Positions 34,776 through 43,461 of a DNA stretch of 64,000 nt are shown piece by piece. Made by a program: the position numbers and the translations under genes. The stretch is taken from assembly GCA_944384395.1 (NCBI GenBank), contig CALWTD010000013.1:1-64000 (forward strand). Reading direction: 5' to 3'. Numbering within the stretch: position 1 is the stretch's first letter; the number at the start of each line of letters is the position of its first letter. The notes under the pieces are model-generated. The model did not search any database, was not told where the DNA came from, and saw only the letters and a list, made by a program, of their open reading frames with translations. The DNA is from an uncultured Clostridia bacterium (GTDB taxonomy: Bacteria > Bacillota > Clostridia > Christensenellales > UBA1242).

Positions 34776-36203
34776 ATGAAAACAAATACAAAAATATATA
34801 TTGTAATATTTTTAATTTCACTTGTTGGTGGTTCGCTTACATCAAGATATTTATTCTCTGCAATTTCCATTTCACAATATGGAATACAATTTAATATGAA
34901 TACATGGGCTTGGGTGTGTGTTGTATTCAATATACTAAATCTTGTGTCTGGTAATATATTATATTTTAAATTTTTAAAAACGAGAAAATTTAATTCCATG
35001 CTGTTTTTTGCAACTGTTCCACTAACACTTATTTTTGGTGTGTGTACATATTTTTTGGCTACAATTAACAATTTAAAAAGTCAAACGTTTACACTTATTA
35101 AGTCTGTTTTAAAAATATCAAACACAAATTACAATAATTATTATTGGTTAGCAGTTATCACAATAATATATTTGATAATATTGTTTGTTACATTTTCGTT
35201 ATTATCAAATCCCGTCAAAAAAATTGAAAAGGCAACAAAAAAATTAAGTTTTGGAGAGTTAAAAGATAAAATAACGATCGGTGGAAATAAACAGTTTTTG
35301 GAAATAGAAAACTCACTAAACAAAATAAATGATAATTACAAAAAAAAGGACGACTTTATTAAACAGACAAATCTAGAATACGAAAAATTTGTGCCAAAAC
35401 CACTAATTAGATTTTTGGGCAAAAAAAATGTGTTAGAACTTGAAATTGGAAGTCAAGTTAAAAAAACTGCAACACTACTTTTTTGCAATTTAAGGAATTC
35501 GCAAGTTGTTTCAGAAACTTTAAGTTTGGAAGAAAATTTTAATTTTATAAATTCATATTTAAATGTTGTTTCTCCAATAATTAAGAAAAATGGTGGTTTT
35601 GTTGATAGGTATCAAGAAGATGGACTTGTGGCAGTTTTTGTATCGGCAAAAAATGCAGTATTATGTGGAATTCAAATTGTAAAAACAATAAATCAAAAAA
35701 ATTTAGAATCAAAAAATGTTCCATCAATTGATGTTGGAATTGGAATACACACAGATGAAATGATTTTTGGTGTGGTTGGCGATGAAACAAGAAAAACACC
35801 AACAATCATATCTAATTCTGTTAATGTTTCGTCTAAACTAGATGAAGTAAATAAAAAATATGGTAGCATAATGGTGTTATCAAAAAATACACTCAATGAA
35901 CTTCCAACAAATTTTGCTTTTTTGTATAGGTATATTGGAAACCTAAATATTGCAGACAATAAAGATATAATTTCGGTGTTTGAGTGTTTAGATGTTTATT
36001 CACGACAAAAAAGAGAAAAGTTGAATAAGTATCACAACGAATTTGAAAACGGTGTTAGGGAATATGTAAATGGAAAGTTTAGCGTAGCAAAAGATATTTT
36101 TGAAAAAGTTTATTCAAAAGAAAAAGATGACAAAGTTTGTTATGTTTATTACAATAACTGTGTTGAAAATTTGGGAAGAAGACCACTAAACATGCATGAG
36201 TAA
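34776..36203 (+). CDS. Membrane protein with a degenerate class III nucleotide cyclase domain
   Basis: A 475-residue protein. Four membrane helices (about residues 7-28, 43-64, 76-98 and 124-146) are followed by a HAMP-like linker (SNPVKKIEKATKKLSFGELKDKI) and a class III cyclase domain (about 220-405). Seen changes: the first metal Asp in the usual LFxDIR is Asn (LFCNLRNSQ), the base-selecting Lys position is Arg (GGFVDRYQEDG), and the transition-state Arg of ASRLE is Lys (VNVSSKLDEV). The second Asp (QEDGLVAVF) remains. A TPR-like C-terminal tail follows. The domain may be inactive or regulatory. No SD precedes the ATG. Confidence 0.75.
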   Translation: MKTNTKIYIVIFLISLVGGSLTSRYLFSAISISQYGIQFNMNTWAWVCVVFNILNLVSGNILYFKFLKTRKFNSMLFFATVPLTLIFGVCTYFLATINNLKSQTFTLIKSVLKISNTNYNNYYWLAVITIIYLIILFVTFSLLSNPVKKIEKATKKLSFGELKDKITIGGNKQFLEIENSLNKINDNYKKKDDFIKQTNLEYEKFVPKPLIRFLGKKNVLELEIGSQVKKTATLLFCNLRNSQVVSETLSLEENFNFINSYLNVVSPIIKKNGGFVDRYQEDGLVAVFVSAKNAVLCGIQIVKTINQKNLESKNVPSIDVGIGIHTDEMIFGVVGDETRKTPTIISNSVNVSSKLDEVNKKYGSIMVLSKNTLNELPTNFAFLYRYIGNLNIADNKDIISVFECLDVYSRQKREKLNKYHNEFENGVREYVNGKFSVAKDIFEKVYSKEKDDKVCYVYYNNCVENLGRRPLNMHE

Positions 36204-36247
36204 TTTTTTTGCACATATAATTCATATATATAAATGGGAGTAATATA

Positions 36248-36541
36248 TTGGAAAGTTCGTTTTTGGAACTTAGGTGCAAAGAAGTTGTAAATGTAGTGGA
36301 CGGCAAAAGACTGGGTCACATTGTCGACATTGTTTTTGAGCTTCAAAGTGGAAATATTTGTGGGCTTGTTGTTCCCGGTGATAAAAATATTTGGAATGTG
36401 TTTAAGTCTGGTGGAGAAATATTTATTCCATACAGTCAAATATGTAAAATTGGTGATGATACAATACTTGTAGAATTGTATTCAAATACATCAAGACCAA
36501 ATAACACAATTGTGTTTACATCAAATAAGGAGAAAAAATAA
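36248..36541 (+). CDS. PRC-barrel protein, YlmC/YmxH family
   Basis: A 97-residue PRC-barrel protein: ELRCKEVVNVVDGKRLGHIVDIVFELQSG followed by GLVVPGDK and IFIPYSQICKIGDDTILVE, in agreement with the YlmC/YmxH group found in spore-forming Bacillota. The function is not established. The TTG start is chosen because GGGAGTAATATA directly precedes it and no ATG is available. nrdR follows 71 bases later from its own promoter. Confidence 0.85.
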   Translation: MESSFLELRCKEVVNVVDGKRLGHIVDIVFELQSGNICGLVVPGDKNIWNVFKSGGEIFIPYSQICKIGDDTILVELYSNTSRPNNTIVFTSNKEKK

Positions 36542-36554
36542 AATTAAATTGGTA

Positions 36555-36583
36555 TAGACAAACAAAAAAAAATGTTGTATACT
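36555..36583 (+). promoter_or_regulatory. nrdR promoter
   Basis: TAGACA (36555-36560), 17 bases, TATACT (36578-36583), then the SD TAGGAG before the ATG at 36613. Confidence 0.6.
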
Positions 36584-36612
36584 TACCATGCTAAGTTAAT
36601 AGGAGATTACAA

Positions 36613-37056
36613 ATGAAATGTATTTATTGCGGACACGCAGAGAGCAAAGTTATAGATTCACGCGCAACAGAGGAATCTAATTCAATAAGAAGAAGAAGAC
36701 AGTGTTTAAAATGTGGAAAAAGATGGACAACTTATGAAACTGTTGAAAATACTCCAATACTTGTTATAAAGAAAAATGGAAGTATTCAACCATTTGATAA
36801 AAACAAAATAATAAATGGAATATTAAAGGCTTGTGAAAAAAGACCTGTAAGTTTAATAGAAATAGAAAACATTGCAAGTAAAGTTGAAAAAACTTTAAAA
36901 GATAATATGCAACAAGAAGTTGAATCAATAAAAATTGGTGAAATGGTTATGGATATGCTTAAACCATTAGACCAAATTTCATATGTTAGATTTGCTTCAG
37001 TTTATAGACAGTTTACAGATGCAGAAAATTTTATAAACTTTCTTAAAAACGATTAA
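36613..37056 (+). CDS. nrdR: Transcriptional repressor NrdR
   Basis: A 147-residue repressor of ribonucleotide reductase genes. A zinc ribbon (MKCIYCGHAESKVIDSR ... CLKCGKRWTTYE) with the RRRRQC DNA-contact stretch is followed by an ATP-cone (VIKKNGSIQPFDKNKIINGI) that senses ATP/dATP. The end, VRFASVYRQF, is typical. Normal length. No NrdR boxes were recognised in this window. Confidence 0.97.
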   Translation: MKCIYCGHAESKVIDSRATEESNSIRRRRQCLKCGKRWTTYETVENTPILVIKKNGSIQPFDKNKIINGILKACEKRPVSLIEIENIASKVEKTLKDNMQQEVESIKIGEMVMDMLKPLDQISYVRFASVYRQFTDAENFINFLKND

Positions 37057-37083
37057 TATAACATACATACAAAAAGTTCTTCA

Positions 37084-37089
37084 TACAAT
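37084..37089 (+). promoter_or_regulatory. Possible leaderless -10 of feoA
   Basis: TACAAT, six bases, then the feoA ATG (37096). No Shine-Dalgarno and no clear -35 are visible; no Fur box was recognised. Confidence 0.35.
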
Positions 37090-37095
37090 TAAAGT

Positions 37096-37329
37096 ATGGA
37101 GATTTTTTTTCTTTATAATGCATCATTAAATAAAACATATACAATAAGTGGAATGTGTGACTTTATTGATATTAAAACAAAAACAAGGCTATTTGAACTT
37201 GGATTTTTTAAAGGCGAAAAAATAAAAGTGCTAAAAAAATCTTTAATGGGTGGTGTTATCTTAGTTGAAATAATGAATAATGTTTTATCAATAAGAAAAG
37301 AGGAAGCATTATGTGTGCAAATAAAATAG
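37096..37329 (+). CDS. feoA: FeoA, ferrous iron transport accessory protein
   Basis: A 77-residue SH3-fold protein. It has the FeoA pattern TRLFELGFFKGEKIKVLKKS then GGVILVEIMNNVLSIRKEEA. It works with FeoB at the membrane in Fe(II) uptake. It overlaps feoB by 19 bases. Lacks an obvious SD. Confidence 0.9.
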   Translation: MEIFFLYNASLNKTYTISGMCDFIDIKTKTRLFELGFFKGEKIKVLKKSLMGGVILVEIMNNVLSIRKEEALCVQIK

Positions 37330-39434
37330 AAAAAATTTTATTAGTTGGAAACCCAAACACCGGCAAAAGCACACTGTTTAATCTCCTTACAAAATCGTAT
37401 GCACACACAGGCAATTTTCATGGCGTAACGGTAAATGCTCAAGAGACAACATTCAAAATTGATGACAAAACATTTACACTTGTAGATTTGCCGGGCATAT
37501 ATAGTATGTCTCCAAACAGTTATGAAGAACAATTTAGCATAGATTATATTTTAAACAATAAAAACTGTCCCATAATTTGCGTATGTACAAATCAAACATT
37601 AAAAAGAAATATGTTACTTTTGTATGAACTATTGCAACTTAATAGAAAAATTATTTTAGTAATAAATAAAATAGATAATAAAACAAATTTAGATATACAA
37701 AAATTAGAAAAAATATTAAAAATAAAAATATTTTTAATTGATGCAAAAAATAAAAAAACTGCTGGACAATTATTACAAACAATAAAAGAAAATAAATTTT
37801 TAAATAATAAATTAAAATTAAAAAATAATGAAAAATTAAATGCATTTAAACAAAAAATAAATAAATTAAATTATAGCGAAGATGAATATGATTTTTATTG
37901 CCAAAAATCATATTGTTATGATAAATATTATTGCGATAAATTAAAGTTAAACGAAAGCATTTTAAATAATATAGACAAAGATTATTTAGAAGAACAGATG
38001 AAAGAAAAATATAACTTTATAGAAAACGTTTTAAAACAATCAAATTACAATTCTAATGTTGTTGTCGGTAAAAGTAAATTAGATAAATTAGTTTTAAATA
38101 AATATTTGTGCATTCCAATTTTTTTGCTTATTATGATACTTGTGTTTTATTTTACATTTTTTTCCATTGGTGCATATTTATCAAATATATTGCGATGGCT
38201 AATTCAAGATGTAATAGGTAATAATATTTCAAACTTTTTAAGTGAAAATGTTAAGGCTGTTTGGCTTGTAAATCTAGTTAAAGAAGGTGTTTTTGGTGGG
38301 GTGGGCACAATTGTGTCATTCTTGCCACAAATTGTTCTTTTGTTTGTTTTTTTAGCTCTATTAGAAGACAGTGGTTATTTAAGTCGACTAGCGTTTTTAG
38401 TTGATGATGCATTAAAAAAAGTAGGGTTGTCAGGCAAAAGTGTTTACACACTTTTAATGAGTTTTGGCTGTTCAACAACTGCTTGTTTAACTGCAAGAAA
38501 CATGAACGATAAAAATGCTAAAATAAAAACAGCACTGCTTACTCCGTATATGAGTTGTAGTGCAAAACTTCCTGTTTATGCAGTTATTGGTGGTGCATTT
38601 TTTGGCGCAAGTAATGTTGGTATTATTATGCTTCTATATATTCTTGGCATTATTTTAGCACTTCTTTTAAATATGTTTTTTGAAAAAACATATTTAAAAA
38701 GCAATAGTCAAACATTTATTTTAGAATTTCCATCATATAGAAAAATTGATTTTTTGCATTTATATAAAATTACAAAGATAAATGTAAAATCATTTTTGTT
38801 AAAAATTGGTTCATTGCTTTTGGGATTTTCTATTTTAGTTTGGTTTTTAGAAAATTTTACATTTAGTTTAAAGTATGTGCAAAATGATGATATGAAAAGT
38901 ATGCTTCAATGCGTTGGAGAGTTTATTGCTCCAATATTTAAGCCACTCGGTTTTGCTTCATGGGGAACAGCATCTGCACTTTTAACAGGTATAGTTGCAA
39001 AGGAAATAATAATCTCATCTATTGCGATATTTAACAACATTAATTCGTCATCTGTAAATTTTATGGAGAACATCTCGCAAAGTTTAACAAATCCATTAAA
39101 TGTTGTTTTCTTTACTCCAAGTAGTGCATTAAGTTTCATGGTTTTTTGTCTTCTTTATTGTCCATGTGTTGGCACAATATCGGTTCTTAGAAAAGAAGTT
39201 GGGAAAAAATGGACGGCTATTTCAATATTGCTTCAATTTGTTATTGCATATTGCGCAAGTTTGTTTGTTTATTTTGTGTTTAAACTAACAGAAATTTATG
39301 GAATATTAACAGTTTTATTGTTTGCAATAATAATATTCTTTTGTGTGTCAAGTATTTTAAATTTTGTCAAATTAAAAAAATCTGATGTAAAATGCCTGAA
39401 TTGCAATAAAAATGATTGCAAGTATAGAAAATAA
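37311..39434 (+). CDS. feoB: FeoB ferrous iron transporter
   Basis: A 707-residue Fe(II) transporter. The cytosolic G domain has G1 GNPNTGKST, G2 in GNFHGVTV, G3 DLPG and G4 NKID. A Lys/Asn-rich spacer (residues about 160-250) connects to the membrane part with the Gate motifs (FVFLALLEDSGYLSRLAF, SFGCSTTACLTAR, TPYMSCSAKLPVYAV). The protein ends in a Cys-containing tail (CLNCNKNDCKY). SD GAGGAA within feoA. The low-complexity spacer is unusually AT-driven. Confidence 0.96.
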   Translation: MCANKIEKILLVGNPNTGKSTLFNLLTKSYAHTGNFHGVTVNAQETTFKIDDKTFTLVDLPGIYSMSPNSYEEQFSIDYILNNKNCPIICVCTNQTLKRNMLLLYELLQLNRKIILVINKIDNKTNLDIQKLEKILKIKIFLIDAKNKKTAGQLLQTIKENKFLNNKLKLKNNEKLNAFKQKINKLNYSEDEYDFYCQKSYCYDKYYCDKLKLNESILNNIDKDYLEEQMKEKYNFIENVLKQSNYNSNVVVGKSKLDKLVLNKYLCIPIFLLIMILVFYFTFFSIGAYLSNILRWLIQDVIGNNISNFLSENVKAVWLVNLVKEGVFGGVGTIVSFLPQIVLLFVFLALLEDSGYLSRLAFLVDDALKKVGLSGKSVYTLLMSFGCSTTACLTARNMNDKNAKIKTALLTPYMSCSAKLPVYAVIGGAFFGASNVGIIMLLYILGIILALLLNMFFEKTYLKSNSQTFILEFPSYRKIDFLHLYKITKINVKSFLLKIGSLLLGFSILVWFLENFTFSLKYVQNDDMKSMLQCVGEFIAPIFKPLGFASWGTASALLTGIVAKEIIISSIAIFNNINSSSVNFMENISQSLTNPLNVVFFTPSSALSFMVFCLLYCPCVGTISVLRKEVGKKWTAISILLQFVIAYCASLFVYFVFKLTEIYGILTVLLFAIIIFFCVSSILNFVKLKKSDVKCLNCNKNDCKYRK

Positions 39435-39455
39435 AATTTTAAATTTAATTTTAAT

Positions 39456-39485
39456 AAAAACGCTTAACTGAGTTAAGTGTTTTTA
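39456..39485 (+). terminator. feoAB terminator
   Basis: AAAACGCTTAAC (39457-39468), TGA loop, GTTAAGTGTTTT (39472-39483), with one G-T pair and a T-run. Confidence 0.85.
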
Positions 39486-39533
39486 AAATTGCTAAAAATA
39501 AAAAATATTAAAAGTATTTTATCGTTTTAAAAA

Positions 39534-39776
39534 TTATTCAACGTCTAAGTTTTCTCTTTTAAATATGTCATCATTAAAAAATTCTTGAATAGTTATATTA
39601 AAACCATCACAAACCAAAATTATTGTATCAAGTTTTACAGTTTTGTATCTTTCACTTATAATTGAACGCAAAGTTTCTTCTGGCATGGCAATTCGTTGAC
39701 ATAGGGCATATTGAGTTAAATTGTTTTTGACTAACAAGTTAGAAATTCTTAGTGCTACTGCTTTTTGTGTCGTCAT
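39534..39776 (-). CDS. XRE-family HTH repressor, small
   Basis: An 80-residue protein that is essentially one Cro/C1-type helix-turn-helix domain: NLLVKNNLTQYALCQRIAMPEETLRSIISERYKTVKLDTI, then a short acidic tail. It is probably a dimeric repressor. The second of two adjacent ATGs (39776) has the better distance (five bases) to AAAGGAG. It is divergent from the SLOG-protein gene, and two identical palindromes lie in the shared 168-base region, which suggests that it represses both. Confidence 0.85.
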   Translation of the reverse strand: MTTQKAVALRISNLLVKNNLTQYALCQRIAMPEETLRSIISERYKTVKLDTIILVCDGFNITIQEFFNDDIFKRENLDVE

Positions 39777-39824
39777 CATTTCTCCTTTAACTTAAGATTA
39801 TCAAAAAAAAATTTTAAATTTAGC

Positions 39825-39836
39825 GTGTGTACACAC
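39825..39836. promoter_or_regulatory. Operator-like palindrome, site 1
   Basis: GTGTGTACACAC, within CGTGTGTACACA (39824-39835). It lies about ten bases upstream of the -35 of the rightward promoter and about 50 bases from the XRE start. Confidence 0.65.
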
Positions 39837-39845
39837 TGTATTTGT

Positions 39846-39874
39846 TTGACTTTTACTTTTTGCTTGTTTAGTAT
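39846..39874 (+). promoter_or_regulatory. Promoter of the SLOG-protein gene
   Basis: TTGACT (39846-39851), 17 bases, TAGTAT (39869-39874). It lies between the two operator-like palindromes. Confidence 0.55.
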
Positions 39875-39912
39875 TTATTTGTAGTCTAATGAATTTTTAT
39901 CCAAAAACTTTA

Positions 39913-39924
39913 CGTGTGTACACA
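39913..39924. promoter_or_regulatory. Operator-like palindrome, site 2
   Basis: The same 12 bases CGTGTGTACACA recur here, within the predicted 5' leader of the 39945 gene and just before its SD (AAAAGGAG). Confidence 0.65.
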
Positions 39925-39944
39925 AAAGGAGAATATTAAAAATT

Positions 39945-40511
39945 ATGACAAATAAAACTATTTGTGTTGTAGGACATAGGAATGTTGAACTTACTTATGA
40001 AAATTTAAACAAGTTAAAAGAATTTTTTGAAATATTAATTGTTAAAGAAGAAGCAAAAACTTTTTTATTTGGCAGTAAAAGTAATTTTGATTCAATTTGT
40101 CATAATGTTATTACAGAATTAAAATTAAAATATCCATATATTAGGAGAAAATGTTATTGTTGCAGAAGTGAATCTTGTGTATTAGAAAGCGAAAAACAAT
40201 ATTGGGAAAAAGTTTATAGTAACTTATATCACAAAAATATAAATCTATATAGTGTGGAAGAAGAAGTAGAATATAAAAACAAATGGACTTCAAACAAAGC
40301 AAGTTATATAGAAAGAAATTTTGCAATGATTGATGCTAGTGATATTTGTGTTTTTTATTATGATGAAAATTATAAACCACCATTGCGTAAATATTCTAAA
40401 AAATGCATTGGTTATTATCAACCAAAGTCTGGTACAGCACTCGCATATAAATACGCTAAACAAATAAATAAAATAATTTATAATGTTTTAAATTTTTTAA
40501 ATCTTAGTTAA
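39945..40511 (+). CDS. SLOG-fold (DUF1273/YpsA-like) nucleotide-binding protein
   Basis: A 188-residue protein with a Rossmann-like SLOG pattern: ICVVGHRNVELTYENL at the start, FLFGSKSNFDSICHNVITEL in the middle, and FAMIDASDICVFYYDENY followed by SGTALAYKYAKQINKIIYNV near the end. SLOG proteins bind nucleotide-derived ligands and occur in stress, phage-linked and defence contexts. Several Cys (RRKCYCCRSESC) interrupt the fold, which is unusual. Control by the divergent XRE repressor is inferred from the shared operator sites. The exact function is unknown. Confidence 0.7.
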   Translation: MTNKTICVVGHRNVELTYENLNKLKEFFEILIVKEEAKTFLFGSKSNFDSICHNVITELKLKYPYIRRKCYCCRSESCVLESEKQYWEKVYSNLYHKNINLYSVEEEVEYKNKWTSNKASYIERNFAMIDASDICVFYYDENYKPPLRKYSKKCIGYYQPKSGTALAYKYAKQINKIIYNVLNFLNLS

Positions 40512-40592
40512 CTTAGACAATTATTATAATTAGCTTCAAGTGTTATGTTTTGTACTGTTTAAAATCTATAAATCATAAAATATTTATTATTT

Positions 40593-40621
40593 TTCGCAAA
40601 CACATTTTATCTTTGTATAAT
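40593..40621 (+). promoter_or_regulatory. Promoter of the 40662 membrane gene
   Basis: TTCGCA (40593-40598), 17 bases, TATAAT (40616-40621). Confidence 0.45.
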
Positions 40622-40661
40622 AATATTTTAAATTTTGCTCAATCTAAAATTGGAGAGAGTT

Positions 40662-41273
40662 ATGGATTTATATTTTCTTATCTGTGGAACACTTGCAATT
40701 CTTATTAGTTTTGGTGTTTTTGAAAGTGTGCTTAAAATAAACAAACTAAACAGATTTTTACTTTCAATTTTCTTAATTTTAAGTTGTGTTTTTGATGCCA
40801 TTAAAGCAATAAACATTTTAGGAGTAAATGTTAGTTTAAATTTAATTTTATATTTTGTTATGTTTGTTGTTTTGTTTGCTATGCAAAAAAGTATTAAGGG
40901 AATTATTGCAACAATTTTAACAAGTTTAATTATAATATCCGTTCTTGCTTGTTATAATGCAATAAATTTAGAAATGTTTGAATATGCCTATGTTAAGCCT
41001 TTTGTTTATATTGCAATAATTGTTGGTATAATTTTGTATTATATTTGTCCAAACATAAACAGTGTTTTTTGTGGAACTTTGTTGGGTGCTATTTTATTTG
41101 AACTAATTTTTCATCAAATGTCTTGGAATTATGTTAATCAAACATTAAATTTAGGTGGAGATGTGGCAATCACATTTACTTTTGTTTGCGTGCTGTCATA
41201 TTGTTTGTTTAATAGTTTGGTTTTAGGTATTAAATATTTAAAAACTAAAAAGCAAGAAAAAATTAAAACTTAA
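40662..41273 (+). CDS. Polytopic membrane protein, unknown
   Basis: A 203-residue protein with about seven hydrophobic helices and a short basic C-terminal tail (KYLKTKKQEKIKT). I do not recognise the family. The ATG at 40662 follows GGAGAGAG; an in-frame start at 40635 has no SD. It stands alone between the SLOG gene and der. Confidence 0.65.
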   Translation: MDLYFLICGTLAILISFGVFESVLKINKLNRFLLSIFLILSCVFDAIKAINILGVNVSLNLILYFVMFVVLFAMQKSIKGIIATILTSLIIISVLACYNAINLEMFEYAYVKPFVYIAIIVGIILYYICPNINSVFCGTLLGAILFELIFHQMSWNYVNQTLNLGGDVAITFTFVCVLSYCLFNSLVLGIKYLKTKKQEKIKT

Positions 41274-41283
41274 TAAAATTAAA

Positions 41284-41312
41284 TTGTAAATGTCTCTAAA
41301 TTATGTTATCAT
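41284..41312 (+). promoter_or_regulatory. der promoter
   Basis: TTGTAA (41284-41289), 17 bases, TATCAT (41307-41312) with extended TGT directly before the -10. Confidence 0.6.
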
Positions 41313-41341
41313 TTAGATAAATGTTAAATAGGAGATAAAAA

Positions 41342-42661
41342 TTGGCAAAACCACTAGTTGCAATTGTAGGAAGACCAAATGTTGGCAAAAGTACTTTTTT
41401 TAATAAAATTTGCGGAAAAAGAATTAGCATAGTTGATGATATGCCGGGAGTTACAAGAGATAGAATATATGCCGATGCCGAATGGTGTGGGCATGAATTT
41501 CGTGTGGTTGACACAGGTGGAATTGATACAAAAACTGATGATGTTTTTCAAGAAGATATAAGAAAACAAGTAGACATCGCTATTGACCTTGCAGATGTAA
41601 TTATATTTTTAGTTGATGGAAAAGATGGCGTAACTCAAAGAGATCACGATGTTGCAGATATACTTAGAAAAACAAATAAAAAAGTTATACTTGTTGTTAA
41701 TAAACTAGATAATTATGAAGTTGAAAAAACATATGATTTTTATGAACTTGGACTTGGAGAACCTTTTGCAATTTCATGTGAACAAGCAAAAGGACTAGGC
41801 GAAGTTTTAGATGAAATTGTAAAAAATTTTAAAAATGTTGAGGAAACACAAGATGATGACGCAATAAAAATTGCGATTGTCGGAAGACCAAATGTTGGGA
41901 AAAGTAGTATTACAAACAAAATACTTGGCTTTTCAAGAGTTGTTGTGAGTGATATTGCTGGAACAACTAGGGACGCAATAGAAACAGATTTTAAATATAA
42001 TGGGCAAAAGTATACACTAATCGACACGGCAGGACTACGACGACAACGAAGTTTTGAAAAGGAAAGTGTAGAAGGCTATTCTGTTATTCGTTCAATGGAA
42101 GCAATTGAAAGAGCTGATGTTGTGTTGATTGTTATAAATGCAAGCGAAGAAATATCAGAGCAAGATGTTAGAATTGCAGGGTATGTACACGAAGCAGGTA
42201 AACCAAGTGTTATTGTTATGAACAAGTGGGATTTGGTGGAAAAAAATGGAAACACAATAAATGATTACGAACAAAAAATAAAAGATAGTTTATCTTTTAT
42301 GGACTATTTTAAATCTGTGTATGTTTCTGCAAAAACGGGTCAAAGACTATCAAATGTTATTGAAACAGCAAAGAAGGTTTATGATAACGCATCAAGAAGA
42401 ATTTCAACAGGAACACTTAATGAACTTTTAAGCCAAGCAATACTATCAAACGAACCACCATATAGAAACGGCAAACGATTAAAAATTAGTTATATTACAC
42501 AATACAAAACCAATCCACCAACTTTTATACTATTTTGTAATGATGCAACTCTTATGCATTTTTCGTATTTAAGATATTTAGAAAATCGTTTTAGACAAGC
42601 AGTAGACTTTTCTGGAACACCAATAAGGTTTATAACCCGTTCAAAAGGAGATAAAGACTAA
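41342..42661 (+). CDS. der: Ribosome-biogenesis GTPase Der (EngA)
   Basis: A 439-residue double-Era GTPase needed for 50S assembly. G domain 1 has GRPNVGKST, DTGG and NKLD. G domain 2 has GRPNVGKSS, DTAG and NKWD. The KH-like C-terminal domain ends GTPIRFITRSKGDKD. The start is TTG at 41342 with AGGAG upstream; the first residues MAKPLVAIVGRPN fit the family. It overlaps plsY by one base (TAATG). Confidence 0.97.
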   Translation: MAKPLVAIVGRPNVGKSTFFNKICGKRISIVDDMPGVTRDRIYADAEWCGHEFRVVDTGGIDTKTDDVFQEDIRKQVDIAIDLADVIIFLVDGKDGVTQRDHDVADILRKTNKKVILVVNKLDNYEVEKTYDFYELGLGEPFAISCEQAKGLGEVLDEIVKNFKNVEETQDDDAIKIAIVGRPNVGKSSITNKILGFSRVVVSDIAGTTRDAIETDFKYNGQKYTLIDTAGLRRQRSFEKESVEGYSVIRSMEAIERADVVLIVINASEEISEQDVRIAGYVHEAGKPSVIVMNKWDLVEKNGNTINDYEQKIKDSLSFMDYFKSVYVSAKTGQRLSNVIETAKKVYDNASRRISTGTLNELLSQAILSNEPPYRNGKRLKISYITQYKTNPPTFILFCNDATLMHFSYLRYLENRFRQAVDFSGTPIRFITRSKGDKD

Positions 42662-43434
42662 TGGACATTTTAAAATATGTTGTGCTTGTTTTGTGTGGTT
42701 ATACACTTGGAAACATTAGTTCGGCAAAAATTATTTCAAGACTAAGAAAAGATGATATAACAAAGCATGGCAGTGGAAATCCGGGCTCTATGAATATGCT
42801 TAGAACATTTGGCTTCAAAATGGGAATATTAACATTGTTTTTTGATGCCTTAAAAGGTGCCATACCATCACTACTTGGTTTTTTCATGTTTGGTGGAGAT
42901 GTAAATAGTGAAATTTCATATATAGGATTGTATGTTGGTGGAATGAGTGCAGTTATTGGGCACTGCTTTCCTGCGTTTTATAAATTTAAAGGTGGAAAAG
43001 GTGTTGCAACAATGCTTGGAATGTTTGCCGTTGCAGAACCTTATTGGGCAATTATAATGTTTGCAGTTTGCTTTTTGTATTTAGTTATATTCGATTATGG
43101 TGCAATCGCTTCATTTTTGTTTATAACAGCACTTACACTTGTTGAAGGCTATAAATTTCACGACAATATTGTTATAACTGTTATTTTATTCATTTTATAT
43201 TTTCTTGTTTGGTTTATGCATAGGGGCAATATAAATAGGCTACTTTTAGGAAAGGAAAATAAAGTAAATTTTAGAGAAAAGTTAAAAAAGATTGGCAAAA
43301 AGAAACAAAAGATAGAAAACAAAGATGAACTTTCAAGACAGGAAATAAGACAAATAAAAAAGATAAACAGAAAAGAAAATAAGCAAATAAAAAAAGAGCA
43401 AAAGTTAAAGGCAAAAGAGAGAGAAATAGGTTAA
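42661..43434 (+). CDS. plsY: Acyl-phosphate:glycerol-3-phosphate acyltransferase PlsY
   Basis: A 257-residue membrane acyltransferase, first step of phosphatidic acid synthesis. PlsY motifs are visible: GNISSAKIISR, HGSGNPGSMNMLRTFG, GHCFPAFYKFKGGKGVATMLG. A strongly basic extension of about 60 residues (FREKLKKIGKKKQKIENK and on) follows the last helix and is not part of the standard protein. Coupled to der. Confidence 0.95.
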   Translation: MDILKYVVLVLCGYTLGNISSAKIISRLRKDDITKHGSGNPGSMNMLRTFGFKMGILTLFFDALKGAIPSLLGFFMFGGDVNSEISYIGLYVGGMSAVIGHCFPAFYKFKGGKGVATMLGMFAVAEPYWAIIMFAVCFLYLVIFDYGAIASFLFITALTLVEGYKFHDNIVITVILFILYFLVWFMHRGNINRLLLGKENKVNFREKLKKIGKKKQKIENKDELSRQEIRQIKKINRKENKQIKKEQKLKAKEREIG

Positions 43435-43461
43435 AAAAATCTCATGCAAATGAGATTTTTT
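43434..43461. terminator. Bidirectional terminator
   Basis: AAAAAATCTCAT, GCAA loop, ATGAGATTTTTT. It touches the stops of plsY and of the convergent desulfurase-like gene. Confidence 0.9.

Noticed and set aside
21237-36203. A complete Pycsar defence system formed by the PycTM-like gene and the cyclase
   Set aside because: The genes are 13 kb apart with many core genes between them, and the cyclase has lost key residues; real Pycsar genes are adjacent.
37048-37095. Fur box upstream of feoA
   Set aside because: No recognisable GATAATGATAATC-like inverted repeat is present.
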